NCBI GenBank assembly: GCA_964511945.1
Contig: CAZEHO010000005.1
Location: 1-64,000 of the forward strand
Direction of reading: 5' to 3'
From: CAZEHO01 sp964511945
GTDB lineage: Bacteria; Actinomycetota; Acidimicrobiia; Spongiisociales; UBA11373
Length of the DNA: 64,000 nt
Shown one piece after another: positions 1 to 11,479 of this stretch (position 1 is the first letter of the stretch; each line of letters begins with the position of its first letter). A model generated the notes under the pieces. That model saw only the letters and a program-made list of their open reading frames with translations. It made no database searches and was not told the origin of the DNA. Both the position numbers and the translations under genes were made by a program.

Positions 1-354
<354 letters not shown>

Positions 355-537
355 AAGGAGCACCGAGGCTTCTGCCTCAACAGCTTCTCAGTCAATGATT
401 TGGTTATTCAGGCCGATGACCTTCGTGGTCGTCGGTTTGGGCACACTGTTTAGTCGTGAGGGAGTCTGGTTCGACCAGAACACCTCTGGCACCTTGAGAA
501 CTGCATAGCGAGCACAATCGTCTTGGATTCATATGAA
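355..537 (+). other. 16S-23S internal transcribed spacer without tRNA
   Basis: The spacer is about 180 nt long. I looked for cloverleaf signatures (GGTTCGAATCC-like T arms, CCA ends) and found none, so it carries no tRNA-Ile or tRNA-Ala. The segment CTTGAGAACTGCATAG near 492-507 resembles the conserved pre-23S leader of actinobacterial spacers. It contains the 5' arm of a 23S processing stem at 504-515. Confidence 0.85.
504..515 (+). other. 23S rRNA processing stem, 5' arm
   Basis: CATAGCGAGCAC here is perfectly complementary over 12 nt to GTGCTCGCTATG at 3629-3640, just past the 23S 3' end. The pair would close a long-range stem around the whole 23S precursor, the usual substrate for RNase III processing. 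The pairing is visible in the sequence; the role is inferred from other bacterial rRNA operons. Confidence 0.75.
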
Positions 538-3611
<3,074 letters not shown>

Positions 3612-3628
3612 TCGAATTCTTGACGTGC

Positions 3629-3640
3629 GTGCTCGCTATG
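3629..3640 (+). other. 23S rRNA processing stem, 3' arm
   Basis: GTGCTCGCTATG, the exact reverse complement of 504-515. Together they form the base of the pre-23S stem. A few further pairs (CGTC with GACG) can extend it toward the mature ends. Confidence 0.75.
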
Positions 3641-3670
3641 GAGTGCTCAGGGTGCTGAGCACATGAGATT

Positions 3671-3786
<116 letters not shown>

Positions 3787-3795
3787 TTGATGTGA

Positions 3796-3825
3796 GATGA
3801 AGGGCCGCAATTGCGGCCCTTCATC
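3796..3825 (+). terminator. rRNA operon terminator (perfect 30-bp palindrome)
   Basis: GATGAAGGGCCGCAA is followed immediately by its exact reverse complement, giving a 15-bp perfect palindrome with no designed loop (about four central bases must open in RNA). It lies 9 nt after 5S. There is no long U-run afterwards, as is common for high-GC actinobacterial terminators. Confidence 0.85.
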
Positions 3826-3872
3826 GCGTATGGCCGCAGGACCGGATTGAAGGAGCAGTACGATGGAGCGCC

Positions 3873-4709
3873 ATGGGTGGGCATGACCGATCACGCCGGG
3901 GACAGGGCCGTAGTCGCGGCCGGGATTCCGAGCGCGGCAGGAGCCGTGGACGTGACTCCGAACGCGGCCGAAACCGGCGGCCCGAACAGCGGGATGGACA
4001 ACGCCGGGGAGACCGACGCGGAGGCGATCAGCGGCGCGACGGCCAACGCCGCAAGGCATGGTCGCCGGAATCGGGAACGTTGCCGGGCTGGATCTCAGAG
4101 GAACTGGCGCGGGTCACCCCGCGCGCCAAACTCGCCGAGGCCTCTTCTCGGTTGCTTGCCGCAGCTCAGGCGTTCGCCGGTGGCCGCCACGGCAAGGCGG
4201 TCCGGGAGGCCGAGGTGGCCAAGCAGCTTTCGCCTCGCGACGCAACCGTACGCGAGGTGCTCGGACTGGCCCTCTATCGCAGCGGACGGTGGGATATCGC
4301 GCTGCGCGAGTTGAAGACCTTCCGCCGGCTCACCGGTGAGACAACCCACGTCCCGGTGGAGATGGATGTGCTCCGAGCGCTCGAGCGGCCCGAGGAGGTA
4401 CGCAAGACGTGGACGGTGCTCCGGCGCCTCGGCGGGGACAAGGCCACCATGGATGAGGCTCGGGTGGTCTACGGATCGTTCCTGCTCGATGAGGACGACC
4501 CGCGCGGGGCGTGGGATGTCGCCAATCCGCGCCGGATCGAAGCACAGCCGCGCGACAGTGAGGTCCGCGTCTGGTACGTCGCCGCCCGGGCTGCAGCCCG
4601 GCTCGGCGATGCAGGGACCGCCCGCAAGCTGTATGAGGCGATTCAGGGCGCAGACCCGGCGATGCCCGGTATGGACGAGCTCGATCGCATGATCGGCGAC
4701 GCCGGCTAG
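3873..4709 (+). CDS. Arg-rich N-terminus / TPR-like helical repeat protein
   Basis: 278 residues. The first 60 residues are very basic and repetitive (two RSRGRDSERG copies, then GDRRGG and RRDGQRR blocks), looking disordered and nucleic-acid- or ribosome-binding in character. From about residue 75 the protein is alpha-helical with TPR-like A/G/Y spacing (LLAAAQAFAGGRHGKAVREA, then VLGLALYRSGRWDIALRELK), ending in DAGTARKLYEAIQGADP. TPRs usually mediate protein contacts; no catalytic motif is seen. The first ATG after the rRNA terminator was taken; a later start would lose part of the Arg repeats. It stands alone between the rRNA operon and a convergent MBL gene, whose stop overlaps its own by 4 nt. 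Confidence 0.8.
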   Translation: MGGHDRSRRGQGRSRGRDSERGRSRGRDSERGRNRRPEQRDGQRRGDRRGGDQRRDGQRRKAWSPESGTLPGWISEELARVTPRAKLAEASSRLLAAAQAFAGGRHGKAVREAEVAKQLSPRDATVREVLGLALYRSGRWDIALRELKTFRRLTGETTHVPVEMDVLRALERPEEVRKTWTVLRRLGGDKATMDEARVVYGSFLLDEDDPRGAWDVANPRRIEAQPRDSEVRVWYVAARAAARLGDAGTARKLYEAIQGADPAMPGMDELDRMIGDAG

Positions 4710-5611
4710 GGCTGATCGAGCCACCGCCGGATTCCGGCCGGCTGCATCGGCCAGTAGGTGTTGCGGTCGTAGCACGACGCGATCTCGGGTGTGACGCCGT
4801 GGGCGGCGTACTCGGCGAGGACCCACTCCCGCATCGTGTCGGCATCGGCTGCCGGATGAGCCTCCACCCAGCGGACCCAGTGCCAGAGCCGGGTCTCCGC
4901 TTCCTCGAGTGCACCCTGGGGATCGTCGTTCGGACCGAAGTGGGCGAAGCCGAGAAACCTCGGATTGCGGGCGGCGATCCGCCTCAGCTGGTGGCCGACG
5001 AGGTGGGGGTCGAAGTCGGGAGGCGGTGTGACCGGCTGGACGAGATGGCCGTGCGGGAAGGCAATGCCGACGGCATCTCCGACGAAATAGCCGCCGGTCT
5101 CATCATCACCAAAGACCACGTGGTGGCGGGCGTGGCCCGGAGTGGCCATCACCTCCAGCTCCCGGCGTCCTCCGAGGGGGATACGGGAACCCTCCTCGAG
5201 AATGTCGAGCCGTCCGGGATCGATCGGTTCGATAGGGCCCCAGAGTGTTTGCATCCCTTCTTCGCCCCAGATTCGGGTCGCCGATGACCAGAGCCTGCTC
5301 GGGTCGGCGAGGTGGTTGGCTCCAGCTGTGTGCACCGCGATGCGGGCGCTGGGGAAGCGCGCGGCGAAATGGCCGGCCCCGCCGGCATGGTCCAGGTGGA
5401 TGTGGGTGATCGCAAGGGTCGCAACGTCGTCGACCCCGGCGGCATCGAGCGCCGCGAACAGGTGGTGGATCGAACGTGAGGGACCGCACTCCACCAGAAC
5501 CCGGTTCGGGGTGTCGAAGAGGTAGCAGGAGAGGCGTTCGGGTTCATCGAACAGGAACGCGTCGATCAGGTAGAGGTCGTGGCCGAGGTCGGTGACGACG
5601 ACGTCACTCAC
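4706..5611 (-). CDS. Metallo-beta-lactamase-fold hydrolase
   Basis: 301 residues. The zinc-binding signature H70-I-H-L-D-H75 lies in THIHLDHAGGAG. Further metal ligands are likely the His in TPGHARHHV, the Asp in VGDAVG and a His near HFGPND, the order expected in the glyoxalase-II-like branch of the MBL superfamily. These enzymes hydrolyse thioesters, lactones or phosphoesters in the cytoplasm; the substrate here is unknown. GTG start at 5611 overlaps the stop of the upstream haloacid-dehalogenase-like gene (GTGA), so the two form a translationally coupled pair. Confidence 0.85.
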   Translation of the reverse strand: MSDVVVTDLGHDLYLIDAFLFDEPERLSCYLFDTPNRVLVECGPSRSIHHLFAALDAAGVDDVATLAITHIHLDHAGGAGHFAARFPSARIAVHTAGANHLADPSRLWSSATRIWGEEGMQTLWGPIEPIDPGRLDILEEGSRIPLGGRRELEVMATPGHARHHVVFGDDETGGYFVGDAVGIAFPHGHLVQPVTPPPDFDPHLVGHQLRRIAARNPRFLGFAHFGPNDDPQGALEEAETRLWHWVRWVEAHPAADADTMREWVLAEYAAHGVTPEIASCYDRNTYWPMQPAGIRRWLDQP

Positions 5612-6312
5612 GGCAGGCCCATCTGGTCGGCGAGATCACCAATGTCCGAGCACAGGTAGTCGACGGGGCAACCCGGGTCGAGCCGGGTTTCGTCGTAGCC
5701 ACCCCACTCGTACGGTCGCTGGATGTAGGCCGTACGCATTCCGAGCGTGGCGACCGCGGCCAGTTCACCGCCGTGGGCGGCAACCATCATCGTTTCCTCC
5801 GGGCGCAGGCCGAGCAGGGCGATGTTGTATCGGTAGCTCTCGGGGTCTCGCTTGTAGAGCCGGGCGAGTTCCGCCGACAGGATCACATCCCACGGGAGTC
5901 CCCCGTGCTTTGCCATGTTGACGAGGAGTGCAACGTTCCCATTCGACATGGTCGCAAGGATGAACCGCTGCCTGAGGCGAAGCAGGCCGGCAACGGCGTC
6001 GGGCCAGGGGTCGAGGCGGTGCCAGCAGGCGGTGAGTTCCGCAATGCGACCGGCGCTGAGCTCGACGCCCCAGTCGTCTGCGATGTCGGCCAACGTCAGC
6101 CCCTGGAGTTTGTCGAGGTTCATCCACGGCAGGTCGCCGTCGAGGACACGCTGCATCGACGGTCCGTAGCGATGCCGCCATTCGTCGGCGAGCCGAGCCG
6201 CGGGGACGTCGGGACCATCGACGGTGACCTGTTCGATATTGCGGATCAGAGATCCGCGCCAATCCACGACTGTCCCGAACACGTCGAAGAGGAGGGCTCG
6301 GATCGGTGTCAC
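5608..6312 (-). CDS. HAD-superfamily hydrolase, 2-haloacid dehalogenase-like
   Basis: 234 residues, the usual size for type II 2-haloacid dehalogenases. Motif I is LLFDVFGTVVDW with nucleophile Asp10 and Thr14; motif II is ATMSNGN; the lysine of motif III is in LYKRDPESY; motif IV is MMVAAHGGEL, where true L-2-haloacid dehalogenases have AAHxWD. The missing WD pair makes strict dehalogenase activity uncertain; a phosphatase-type HAD is the alternative. The GTG start has no Shine-Dalgarno but a TAGGGT box 6 nt upstream, suggesting a leaderless mRNA. First gene of a two-gene operon with the MBL hydrolase. Confidence 0.85.
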   Translation of the reverse strand: MTPIRALLFDVFGTVVDWRGSLIRNIEQVTVDGPDVPAARLADEWRHRYGPSMQRVLDGDLPWMNLDKLQGLTLADIADDWGVELSAGRIAELTACWHRLDPWPDAVAGLLRLRQRFILATMSNGNVALLVNMAKHGGLPWDVILSAELARLYKRDPESYRYNIALLGLRPEETMMVAAHGGELAAVATLGMRTAYIQRPYEWGGYDETRLDPGCPVDYLCSDIGDLADQMGLP

Positions 6313-6318
6313 AGCTCG

Positions 6319-6324
6319 ACCCTA
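6319..6324 (-). promoter_or_regulatory. Probable -10 box of a leaderless promoter (5608-6312 gene)
   Basis: TAGGGT on the minus strand, 6 nt before the GTG at 6312. At this spacing transcription would begin at or next to the start codon. Confidence 0.5.
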
Positions 6325-6362
6325 CCTTGAGGTTGTTCCCGCCTCCCCGGAAAGGCTTCGAT

Positions 6363-6677
6363 ATGGACCTCAATGTCGTGTGGCTGGCGGGCCGCCTGGC
6401 GGCACCGCCGGAGATCCGGCAGTTCGATTCCGGCAACCGCCTGGTCCGCTACCTGGTCACCGTGTGTTCGACCGACCCCAAGCGAGTGGATGTAGTGCCG
6501 ATCACGCTGTGGAATCCGCCGGACGATGTGCTCGACGCGGACCCTGCTCCCGGTCAGCGGCTGCACATGGAGGGAGCGGTACAGCGCAGGTTCTGGAGCG
6601 GATCCGACGGCCGCAGAAGCCGTCTCGAGATCGTCGCCGACCATGTGGACCTGGGGTCCGCGGACGAGGCCGGGTGA
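6363..6677 (+). CDS. Single-stranded DNA-binding protein-like OB-fold protein
   Basis: 104 residues matching the N-terminal OB fold of bacterial SSB: LNVVWLAGRLAAPPEIRQF (strand 1 and the turn), LVRYLVTV, VVPITLWNPP and PGQRLHMEGAVQRRFW. It stops soon after the fold with DLGSADEAG. It lacks the long linker and the acidic DDDIPF-type tip through which canonical SSB recruits partners, so it is more likely an accessory SSB paralogue than the replication SSB. ATG at 6363 was chosen because GGAAAGG at 6349-6355 gives a good ribosome site; an upstream in-frame start at 6306 would overlap the divergent HAD gene. Confidence 0.8.
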   Translation: MDLNVVWLAGRLAAPPEIRQFDSGNRLVRYLVTVCSTDPKRVDVVPITLWNPPDDVLDADPAPGQRLHMEGAVQRRFWSGSDGRRSRLEIVADHVDLGSADEAG

Positions 6678-6685
6678 TCGGCCGC

Positions 6686-6691
6686 TACGCT
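6686..6691 (+). promoter_or_regulatory. Probable -10 box of a leaderless promoter (6700 gene)
   Basis: TACGCT 8 nt before the ATG at 6700, with no ribosome-binding site between them. Confidence 0.45.
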
Positions 6692-6699
6692 CGACTCCC

Positions 6700-8232
6700 A
6701 TGCGCCGGGTGTCTATTGCCGCTCCATCCTCATTTGCGCTCGAGGCGGCCGTGGAGGTCGCCGAGCACGGCGGCAACGCCGTCGACGCCGCGGTGGCCTC
6801 GACGATCACCGGAATGGTGGCCGAGCCGGGGATGATCGCTCCGGCGGCCAGCGGATTCATCACCGTCTGGCCCTCGGATGGGCCTCCGGTCGTGATCGAC
6901 GGCTATGCCGAGATGCCCGGACGGGGCCTGGCTCCGGGTGAGGTGGAAGGTCATGGGCGCCGGGTGTCGATGGCCTACGGCGGCGGAATGGAGACCCTGG
7001 TCGGGCACGGTTCGGTGGCGACACCGGGTGCCGTCGCCGGACTCGGATTGGTCTCGGAGCGCTTTGGTGCGAGCGGCTGGCGAGACGCGGTGACTCCGAC
7101 CGTTGCCATGGCCGAGCGAGGATTCCCGATGTCGCCGGTGTCGGCGGAGTACCTCTCCTATTCCCGGGAACCGATCTTCGGAGTACACCCCGATTCCCAC
7201 CGGGCCATCCATCACCCGGACGGAACTCCGATTCTTGAGGGCGAGTTGGTGCGAATCGACGGCCTCGCCTCGAGCCTGCAAGCCATCGCCGATCGTGGGC
7301 CCGGCGAGTTCTACACCGGGGATCTCGGCCAGCGGATGGCGGCCGAGGTTCGCGGCAACGGGGGCCGGCTCACGGAAGAGGACCTGGCGGCCTATCGGCC
7401 CATCGAGCGTGAGCCTATCGTGGTCGACGTTGATGACTGGCAGGTGGCGGTGAACCCACCGCCAGCACTCGGTGGATCGGTCCTCGCCGCCATGCTGCTG
7501 CTGCTCGACGACCACCCCTTCTCAGCGTGGACCGACGACGAGACTCGCCGCCTGGCGACGGTGCAACGAGCCGTGCTCCGGTACAGGTCGCGGGTCCTCG
7601 AGAATGCCGGCGATCGGCCCGAGGCCGCCCGCCGCCTGCTCGAGGCCGCCCGGGTGGGCGATCTTGGTGCGCTCCTCGAATCACCCTCGACGATCCACAC
7701 ATCGTGCGTGGACAGCGACGGCCTCGGAGTCTCGATCACGGTCTCCGCTGGATACGGGTCGGGCGTGATGGTGCCCGGGACCGGGCTCTGGCTGAACAAC
7801 TCGCTCGGCGAGATGGAACTGCATCCGGCGGGCCTCGACGGTGTGGCGCCGGGGGAGCGGCTGCCGTCGAATATGAGCCCCACGGTCGCCAGGCGTGCCG
7901 ACGGTGCGGTCCTCGCCATCGGCTCCCCGGGTGCCAGCCGGATTACCACCGCGATCGCCCAGGTCTTGCTCAACTTCTTCCACCTGGGGATGTCGCTGAC
8001 CGAAGCAGTCGACCATCCCCGGCTCCACGTTGAGTTCTTCGATGGTCGGCCGACGATCGCCTACGAACCCGGGATCCCGGTGGAGGGCTTCGACGACCTG
8101 GTAGCCCGCCGGTTCCCCGATCTGTCCATGTACTTCGGCGGCGTTGGGGTCACGATGTGGGATCCGGTGGCAGGGCACTTCGAGGCAAGAGATCCGCGCC
8201 GGGCGGGCAGGGTCGCCAGCGCCGGCGTGTAG
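6700..8232 (+). CDS. Gamma-glutamyltransferase family protein
   Basis: 510 residues, an Ntn-hydrolase of the GGT family, which self-cleaves into two subunits and transfers or hydrolyses gamma-glutamyl groups (for example from glutathione). N-terminal core: NAVDAAVASTITGMVAEPG and GFITVW. The cleavage/catalytic Thr is in PSTIHTSCVDSDG, aligning with Thr391 of E. coli (TTHYSVVD); SAGYGSGVMVPGTGLWLNN follows as in the family oxyanion loop. No signal peptide is visible, so it may be cytoplasmic; some relatives are cephalosporin or glutaryl acylases. The ATG at 6700 begins the family homology; an upstream open frame to 6526 only overlaps the SSB-like gene. Confidence 0.9.
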   Translation: MRRVSIAAPSSFALEAAVEVAEHGGNAVDAAVASTITGMVAEPGMIAPAASGFITVWPSDGPPVVIDGYAEMPGRGLAPGEVEGHGRRVSMAYGGGMETLVGHGSVATPGAVAGLGLVSERFGASGWRDAVTPTVAMAERGFPMSPVSAEYLSYSREPIFGVHPDSHRAIHHPDGTPILEGELVRIDGLASSLQAIADRGPGEFYTGDLGQRMAAEVRGNGGRLTEEDLAAYRPIEREPIVVDVDDWQVAVNPPPALGGSVLAAMLLLLDDHPFSAWTDDETRRLATVQRAVLRYRSRVLENAGDRPEAARRLLEAARVGDLGALLESPSTIHTSCVDSDGLGVSITVSAGYGSGVMVPGTGLWLNNSLGEMELHPAGLDGVAPGERLPSNMSPTVARRADGAVLAIGSPGASRITTAIAQVLLNFFHLGMSLTEAVDHPRLHVEFFDGRPTIAYEPGIPVEGFDDLVARRFPDLSMYFGGVGVTMWDPVAGHFEARDPRRAGRVASAGV

Positions 8233-8418
8233 TGCCGCGCCCACAACGTTTGCCAGGTTCAGATGCGGCTCAGGGCGCCTCCGGCGTCGTTGGTCAGGAC
8301 GCGTCCCAGCCCTCGACGCACGCATCCGAGTGCGCCTGCGGGACTGCGTCCTTGCCGGGCGACGCCCTGATTGCCGGCGACCATCACCAAAGTCATGAGA
8401 CACGGCACCCGCGGCGCC
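8233..8418. other. Convergent intergenic region, nothing recognised
   Basis: 186 nt between the convergent GGT and SCO1664-family genes. I see no tRNA, strong terminator hairpin or conserved small frame. Short open frames here are continuations of antisense shadows. Confidence 0.6.
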
Positions 8419-9087
8419 TCAGTACAGCGGCCAGGGGACCGGCGGCCGGTCGTCGGGCGGTTCGGGGTGGATGGGCCGCTGCAGGATGCGGTCGATGCGT
8501 TCCCGCAGCGCCACCGCTTCCGGCTCACCGAGAGTTTCCTCCAGGTGATCGATGAGCTCAGGCGGCAGCGCGGCAATTGCATCTACCAGTGGGCCGGGGA
8601 TCGGCCGACCGGCGAACGCCCACAGCACGGTCCGCAGCTTGTCCTCGGCATGGAAGGTGAGGCCGTGGTCGATGGCCCACAGTGTCCCCTTCCGATCGCG
8701 CAAGATGTGACCGAGTTTGCGATCGGCATTGTTGAGCAGGAGATCGAGCACGGCCATCGGCCACAGCCGCTCGTCACCCACCCGGACCATCGGCGTCGGA
8801 TCGAAATCGTCGTCGGGCGTGATGTAGCGCTGAATCGCGCCAGGACCGAGCGGTCCTTCCCCGCAGGCAGTTTCGGGGATCAGCCCGAATCCCAGCGCCT
8901 GGTCGATCCGGGAACTCATCACCTCGCGCCGTCCGAGGGTCGCCCCGTCGAAGTCGGTCAGCGGACGGTTGCCGGTGATCGGCTTGTAGACGACCAGACC
9001 TCCGGCAGCACGCCCGAGCAGGGTCGTGTTGGTTGCGCCGATGAACTGGCCGACGATCTCGTCGACGCGCGGCTCCCAGGCGCTCAC
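8419..9087 (-). CDS. SCO1664 family protein (PI3/4-kinase-like fold)
   Basis: 222 residues. Recognised by VYKPITGNRPLTDF near the start, LLLNNADRKLGH (catalytic-loop-like Asp/Asn) and TLWAIDHGLTFH (metal-binding Asp), an arrangement like the lipid-kinase/HipA fold. Function is unknown in the family. GTG at 9087 is chosen because it overlaps the stop of the upstream DUF3090 gene as GTGA; the frame runs further upstream but that part is antisense-like and absent from the family. It is the third gene of a conserved actinobacterial set with DUF3090 and a histidine phosphatase (the Rv2133c-Rv2135c type of arrangement). Confidence 0.85.
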   Translation of the reverse strand: MSAWEPRVDEIVGQFIGATNTTLLGRAAGGLVVYKPITGNRPLTDFDGATLGRREVMSSRIDQALGFGLIPETACGEGPLGPGAIQRYITPDDDFDPTPMVRVGDERLWPMAVLDLLLNNADRKLGHILRDRKGTLWAIDHGLTFHAEDKLRTVLWAFAGRPIPGPLVDAIAALPPELIDHLEETLGEPEAVALRERIDRILQRPIHPEPPDDRPPVPWPLY

Positions 9088-9554
9088 CGGTCGCGAAGGT
9101 CGCCGTTGAAAGCGGGGCAGGTGTGGGCGTCCGAATCCATCGGCAGGCCGCAGAAGCGGCACGCCGGCCGGCCGGCGCCGACCACGTGCAGGGCGCGGAC
9201 GGCCATGGCTCCGAGCCGTTGCGGGGACACCGTCACCGCAACCGGGTCTGTTGGTTCGTCATCGGTGGGGGAGAGGACGATCACGATGTTCTCTCCATCC
9301 TCGCCGACCGCAATCTCGCCGATCCGAAACGTCGATTCGCCGGGGCTGGAAAGGTCGGGCCCCGGCTCATCCGGATGGAGGCCGCGCTGGCGCAGCAGCT
9401 CCAGGGAGCGCTGGGCGAGCGCGGCGACCTGCTGCTTCTCGAGTACGAACCACTCGATCGCGTCGTCGCCTCCGATCTCAATGAGGAATGTGCGGCGACC
9501 CGGCTCACCGATTGCCCCGGCGACGAAGTGGTCGGACTCGCCGAAGTTGCGCAT
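9084..9554 (-). CDS. DUF3090 family protein with C-terminal zinc ribbon
   Basis: 156 residues. Features: RNFGESDHFVAGAIGEPGRR at the start, FLIEIGGDD, EWFVLEKQQVAALA, then a C-terminal knuckle C-R-F-C-G-L-P-M-D near residue 140 followed by HTCPAFNGD, a Cys/His set likely to bind zinc. The family has no established activity but is almost always next to SCO1664-type and histidine phosphatase genes, as here. ATG at 9554 shares one base with the stop of the upstream phosphatase (TGATG), showing translational coupling. Confidence 0.88.
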   Translation of the reverse strand: MRNFGESDHFVAGAIGEPGRRTFLIEIGGDDAIEWFVLEKQQVAALAQRSLELLRQRGLHPDEPGPDLSSPGESTFRIGEIAVGEDGENIVIVLSPTDDEPTDPVAVTVSPQRLGAMAVRALHVVGAGRPACRFCGLPMDSDAHTCPAFNGDLRDR

Positions 9555-10162
9555 CAGGCCGGTGCTCCGGTGGCGGTCCGGTTGATGGCGAGCACCCGGG
9601 GCACGCCGGCCGCCGGCAGGTCGACGACGGACCACGATCCGGGCGCTACCCACAGGCGCTGGAAGAGGTCGACCGGGACTCCCAGGTAGTGAGCCAGCGC
9701 CGCTTTGATTACGTCTCCGTGGCTGACTACGGCGATAGTGTCCTTGCCGTGGACACCGGCGAGCTCCTCGCAGGACCGAACCGCCCTGGCGGCTACGTCG
9801 CCGAGCAGCTCACCGCCGGGAAACCGGGTGCGAGATGGGGCTGCGAGCAACTGCTGCCACAGCTTGGTTCGGCGCAGTGAGGCGAGGCTGCGGCCGGTCC
9901 AGGTGCCGTAGTCGACCTCGGTGAGGTTCCGGTACTGCGTGATCTCGAGTCCGTGGGGTTCGGCGATGATGCGGGCGGTCTGCCGGCAGCGGAGCACCGG
10001 CGAGGAGTAGACGGCGGCGAGGTCGACATCGGCGAGGGCGGTCGCGGTGGCGGATGCCACCTCCTTCCCGGCGGCGTCGAGGCCGACGCCGGCACGGCGC
10101 CCGGTGAGCTTGTTGCCGGTCTCGGGTGTCGGCGCGTGACGGATCAGGAGCAGTCGGGTCAC
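9554..10162 (-). CDS. Histidine phosphatase (phosphoglycerate mutase-like) family protein
   Basis: 202 residues. The branch-1 signature is LLLIRHAPTPETGNKLTG with catalytic His9; later family landmarks are YSSPVLRCRQTARII, the acid Glu in LTEVDYGTWTGRSL, and the second catalytic His in AVVSHGDVIKA. It dephosphorylates an unknown small molecule or phosphoprotein. GTG start at 10162 with TAGGCT 6 nt upstream suggests leaderless expression from a promoter that overlaps the divergent regulator gene. First gene of the three-gene SCO1664 operon. Confidence 0.9.
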   Translation of the reverse strand: MTRLLLIRHAPTPETGNKLTGRRAGVGLDAAGKEVASATATALADVDLAAVYSSPVLRCRQTARIIAEPHGLEITQYRNLTEVDYGTWTGRSLASLRRTKLWQQLLAAPSRTRFPGGELLGDVAARAVRSCEELAGVHGKDTIAVVSHGDVIKAALAHYLGVPVDLFQRLWVAPGSWSVVDLPAAGVPRVLAINRTATGAPA

Positions 10163-10195
10163 CGGGGCAGCCTACCGGGTGGGTACTCTGCACGG
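10163..10195. promoter_or_regulatory. 33-bp divergent promoter region with two facing -10 boxes
   Basis: Minus-strand TAGGCT (10169-10174) lies 6 nt before the GTG at 10162, and plus-strand TACTCT (10184-10189) lies 6 nt before the ATG at 10196. Both -35 regions must fall inside or on the start codon of the opposite gene, so the two promoters probably interfere with each other. Confidence 0.5.
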
Positions 10196-10735
10196 ATGCT
10201 CCCGCCGACGGACTACCTGAGGATCGCGGTCGATCCGATCCGCCTCGCCGTCCTCGGCGCGGCTGCGACCGGCTCCGTCGATGCGGCCGATCTTGCCGAT
10301 CGGCTTGGCGTGCCGGAACGACGAGTGCTGCGCGAGGTGGGCAAGCTGGCCGAAGCGGGCCTGCTGACCGATGTCCTTGAGTTGGATCGATCCATGCTGC
10401 AGGCTATTGCAGCCGCCCTCCCGCAGACCGCGGAGATGGATCCGGCGATTGCCGACGGTCCGTGGAGCGCAGACGAGGCGCTCGTGCTCTCTCGCTTCTT
10501 CTCCGGCTCCCGCCTGGCCGAGATCCCGACGAACCGCGCCAAGCGAGCGGTCGTGCTCGAACGCCTCGCACTCGAATTCGAACCTGGCATCCGCTACACG
10601 GAGCGGGAGGTCAACTCGATCCTGCAGGTCTTCCATCCGGACTACGCAGCACTCCGGCGGTACTTGATCGACGACGATTTCCTCTCCAGAGCCGACGGCA
10701 GCTACTGGCGGACCGGAGGACGAACGGAGCGGTGA
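10196..10735 (+). CDS. HTH transcriptional regulator with DUF2087 domain
   Basis: 179 residues. Residues 1-65 form an ArsR-like winged helix (DPIRLAVLGAAATGSVDAAD then LADRLGVPERRVLREVGKL). Residues about 110-175 are DUF2087: TNRAKRAVVLERLALEFEPG, YTEREVNSILQVFHPDYAAL, RRYLIDDDFLSR. The combination is a common actinobacterial regulator type whose ligand is unknown. ATG at 10196 follows a TACTCT box. The stop overlaps the GTG of the next gene (GTGA), so it is cotranslated with the GNAT gene. Confidence 0.85.
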   Translation: MLPPTDYLRIAVDPIRLAVLGAAATGSVDAADLADRLGVPERRVLREVGKLAEAGLLTDVLELDRSMLQAIAAALPQTAEMDPAIADGPWSADEALVLSRFFSGSRLAEIPTNRAKRAVVLERLALEFEPGIRYTEREVNSILQVFHPDYAALRRYLIDDDFLSRADGSYWRTGGRTER

Positions 10736-11301
10736 TCGACTTCACGATCGATGCCGGGCCGGTGACGCTCCGCCCCTGGAGGCCGGCGGATCGTGCCGAA
10801 CTCGCCGAGCAGGCCAACCACTTCGAGATCTGGCGCAACCTCACGAACCGGTTTCCGCACCCCTACACGCTCCGTGATGCCGACGACTGGATCGCCGCGG
10901 TGGAGGGGTCGATGCCGCCGCAGCACTTCGCGGTTCTCACCGATGGGGCCGTGATCGGTGGAGCCGGGGTCGTTCCGATCACCGACTACGGCGGGATGGC
11001 TGCCGAGGTCGGCTATTGGCTGGGTCAGGACCACTGGGGCAAGGGGTACGCCTCGGCGATCCTCGATGCGCTCGTCCGGTACGGATTCGGAGCGCTCGGG
11101 ATGGGCCGACTCCACGCGACGGTCTTCCGGTGGAATCCCGCCTCGGCCCGGGTCCTGGAGAAGGCCGGGTTCCAACTGGAGGGCACCCTGCGCGCCGCGG
11201 TGGACAAGGCGGGAGAGACCACCGACCTGCTCATGTACGGGCTGTTGCTCAGCGACTACGGTCACGGCCATGTGCCGAAGCATCGTGACACTGAGGGATG
11301 A
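10732..11301 (+). CDS. GNAT-family N-acetyltransferase (RimJ/RimL type)
   Basis: 189 residues. VTLRPWRPADRAELAEQANH at the start, YWLGQDHWGKGYASAIL (acetyl-CoA-binding motif A) and TVFRWNPASARVLEKAGFQ identify the RimJ/RimL-like branch, which acetylates protein N-termini or small amines. GTG at 10732 overlaps the regulator stop (GTGA). Its 3' end overlaps the next small gene by 32 nt. Confidence 0.88.
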   Translation: MIDFTIDAGPVTLRPWRPADRAELAEQANHFEIWRNLTNRFPHPYTLRDADDWIAAVEGSMPPQHFAVLTDGAVIGGAGVVPITDYGGMAAEVGYWLGQDHWGKGYASAILDALVRYGFGALGMGRLHATVFRWNPASARVLEKAGFQLEGTLRAAVDKAGETTDLLMYGLLLSDYGHGHVPKHRDTEG

Positions 11302-11479
11302 CGAGGGGCCTGCCGGGCGCATCGACATCGAAGCGGCCGCCCGCCAATACGTCCGAAAGGTGACCGGGTTCCGTCAGCCGTCGCGGCGCAATACGGAGGC
11401 CTTCGAAGAGGCCGTTGCCGAGATTGCCGATGCAACCGAGCGCGTCCTGGGCCGGCTGGTGATCGCGGGGAGGCGATGA
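11270..11479 (+). CDS. DUF2277 family small protein
   Basis: 69 residues. The start MCRSIVTLRDDEGPAG, then AARQYVRKVTGFRQPSRRN and AFEEAVAEIADATERVL, match DUF2277 over its full length; the family is short, helical and uncharacterised. The conserved MCRSI start fixes the ATG at 11270, which sits inside the end of the GNAT gene. Its stop overlaps the YibE/F start (ATGA), so four genes from 10196 to 12723 are linked by overlaps. Confidence 0.85.
   Translation: MCRSIVTLRDDEGPAGRIDIEAAARQYVRKVTGFRQPSRRNTEAFEEAVAEIADATERVLGRLVIAGRR

Noticed and set aside
355..537. tRNA genes in the rRNA spacer
   Set aside because: No cloverleaf elements could be found.
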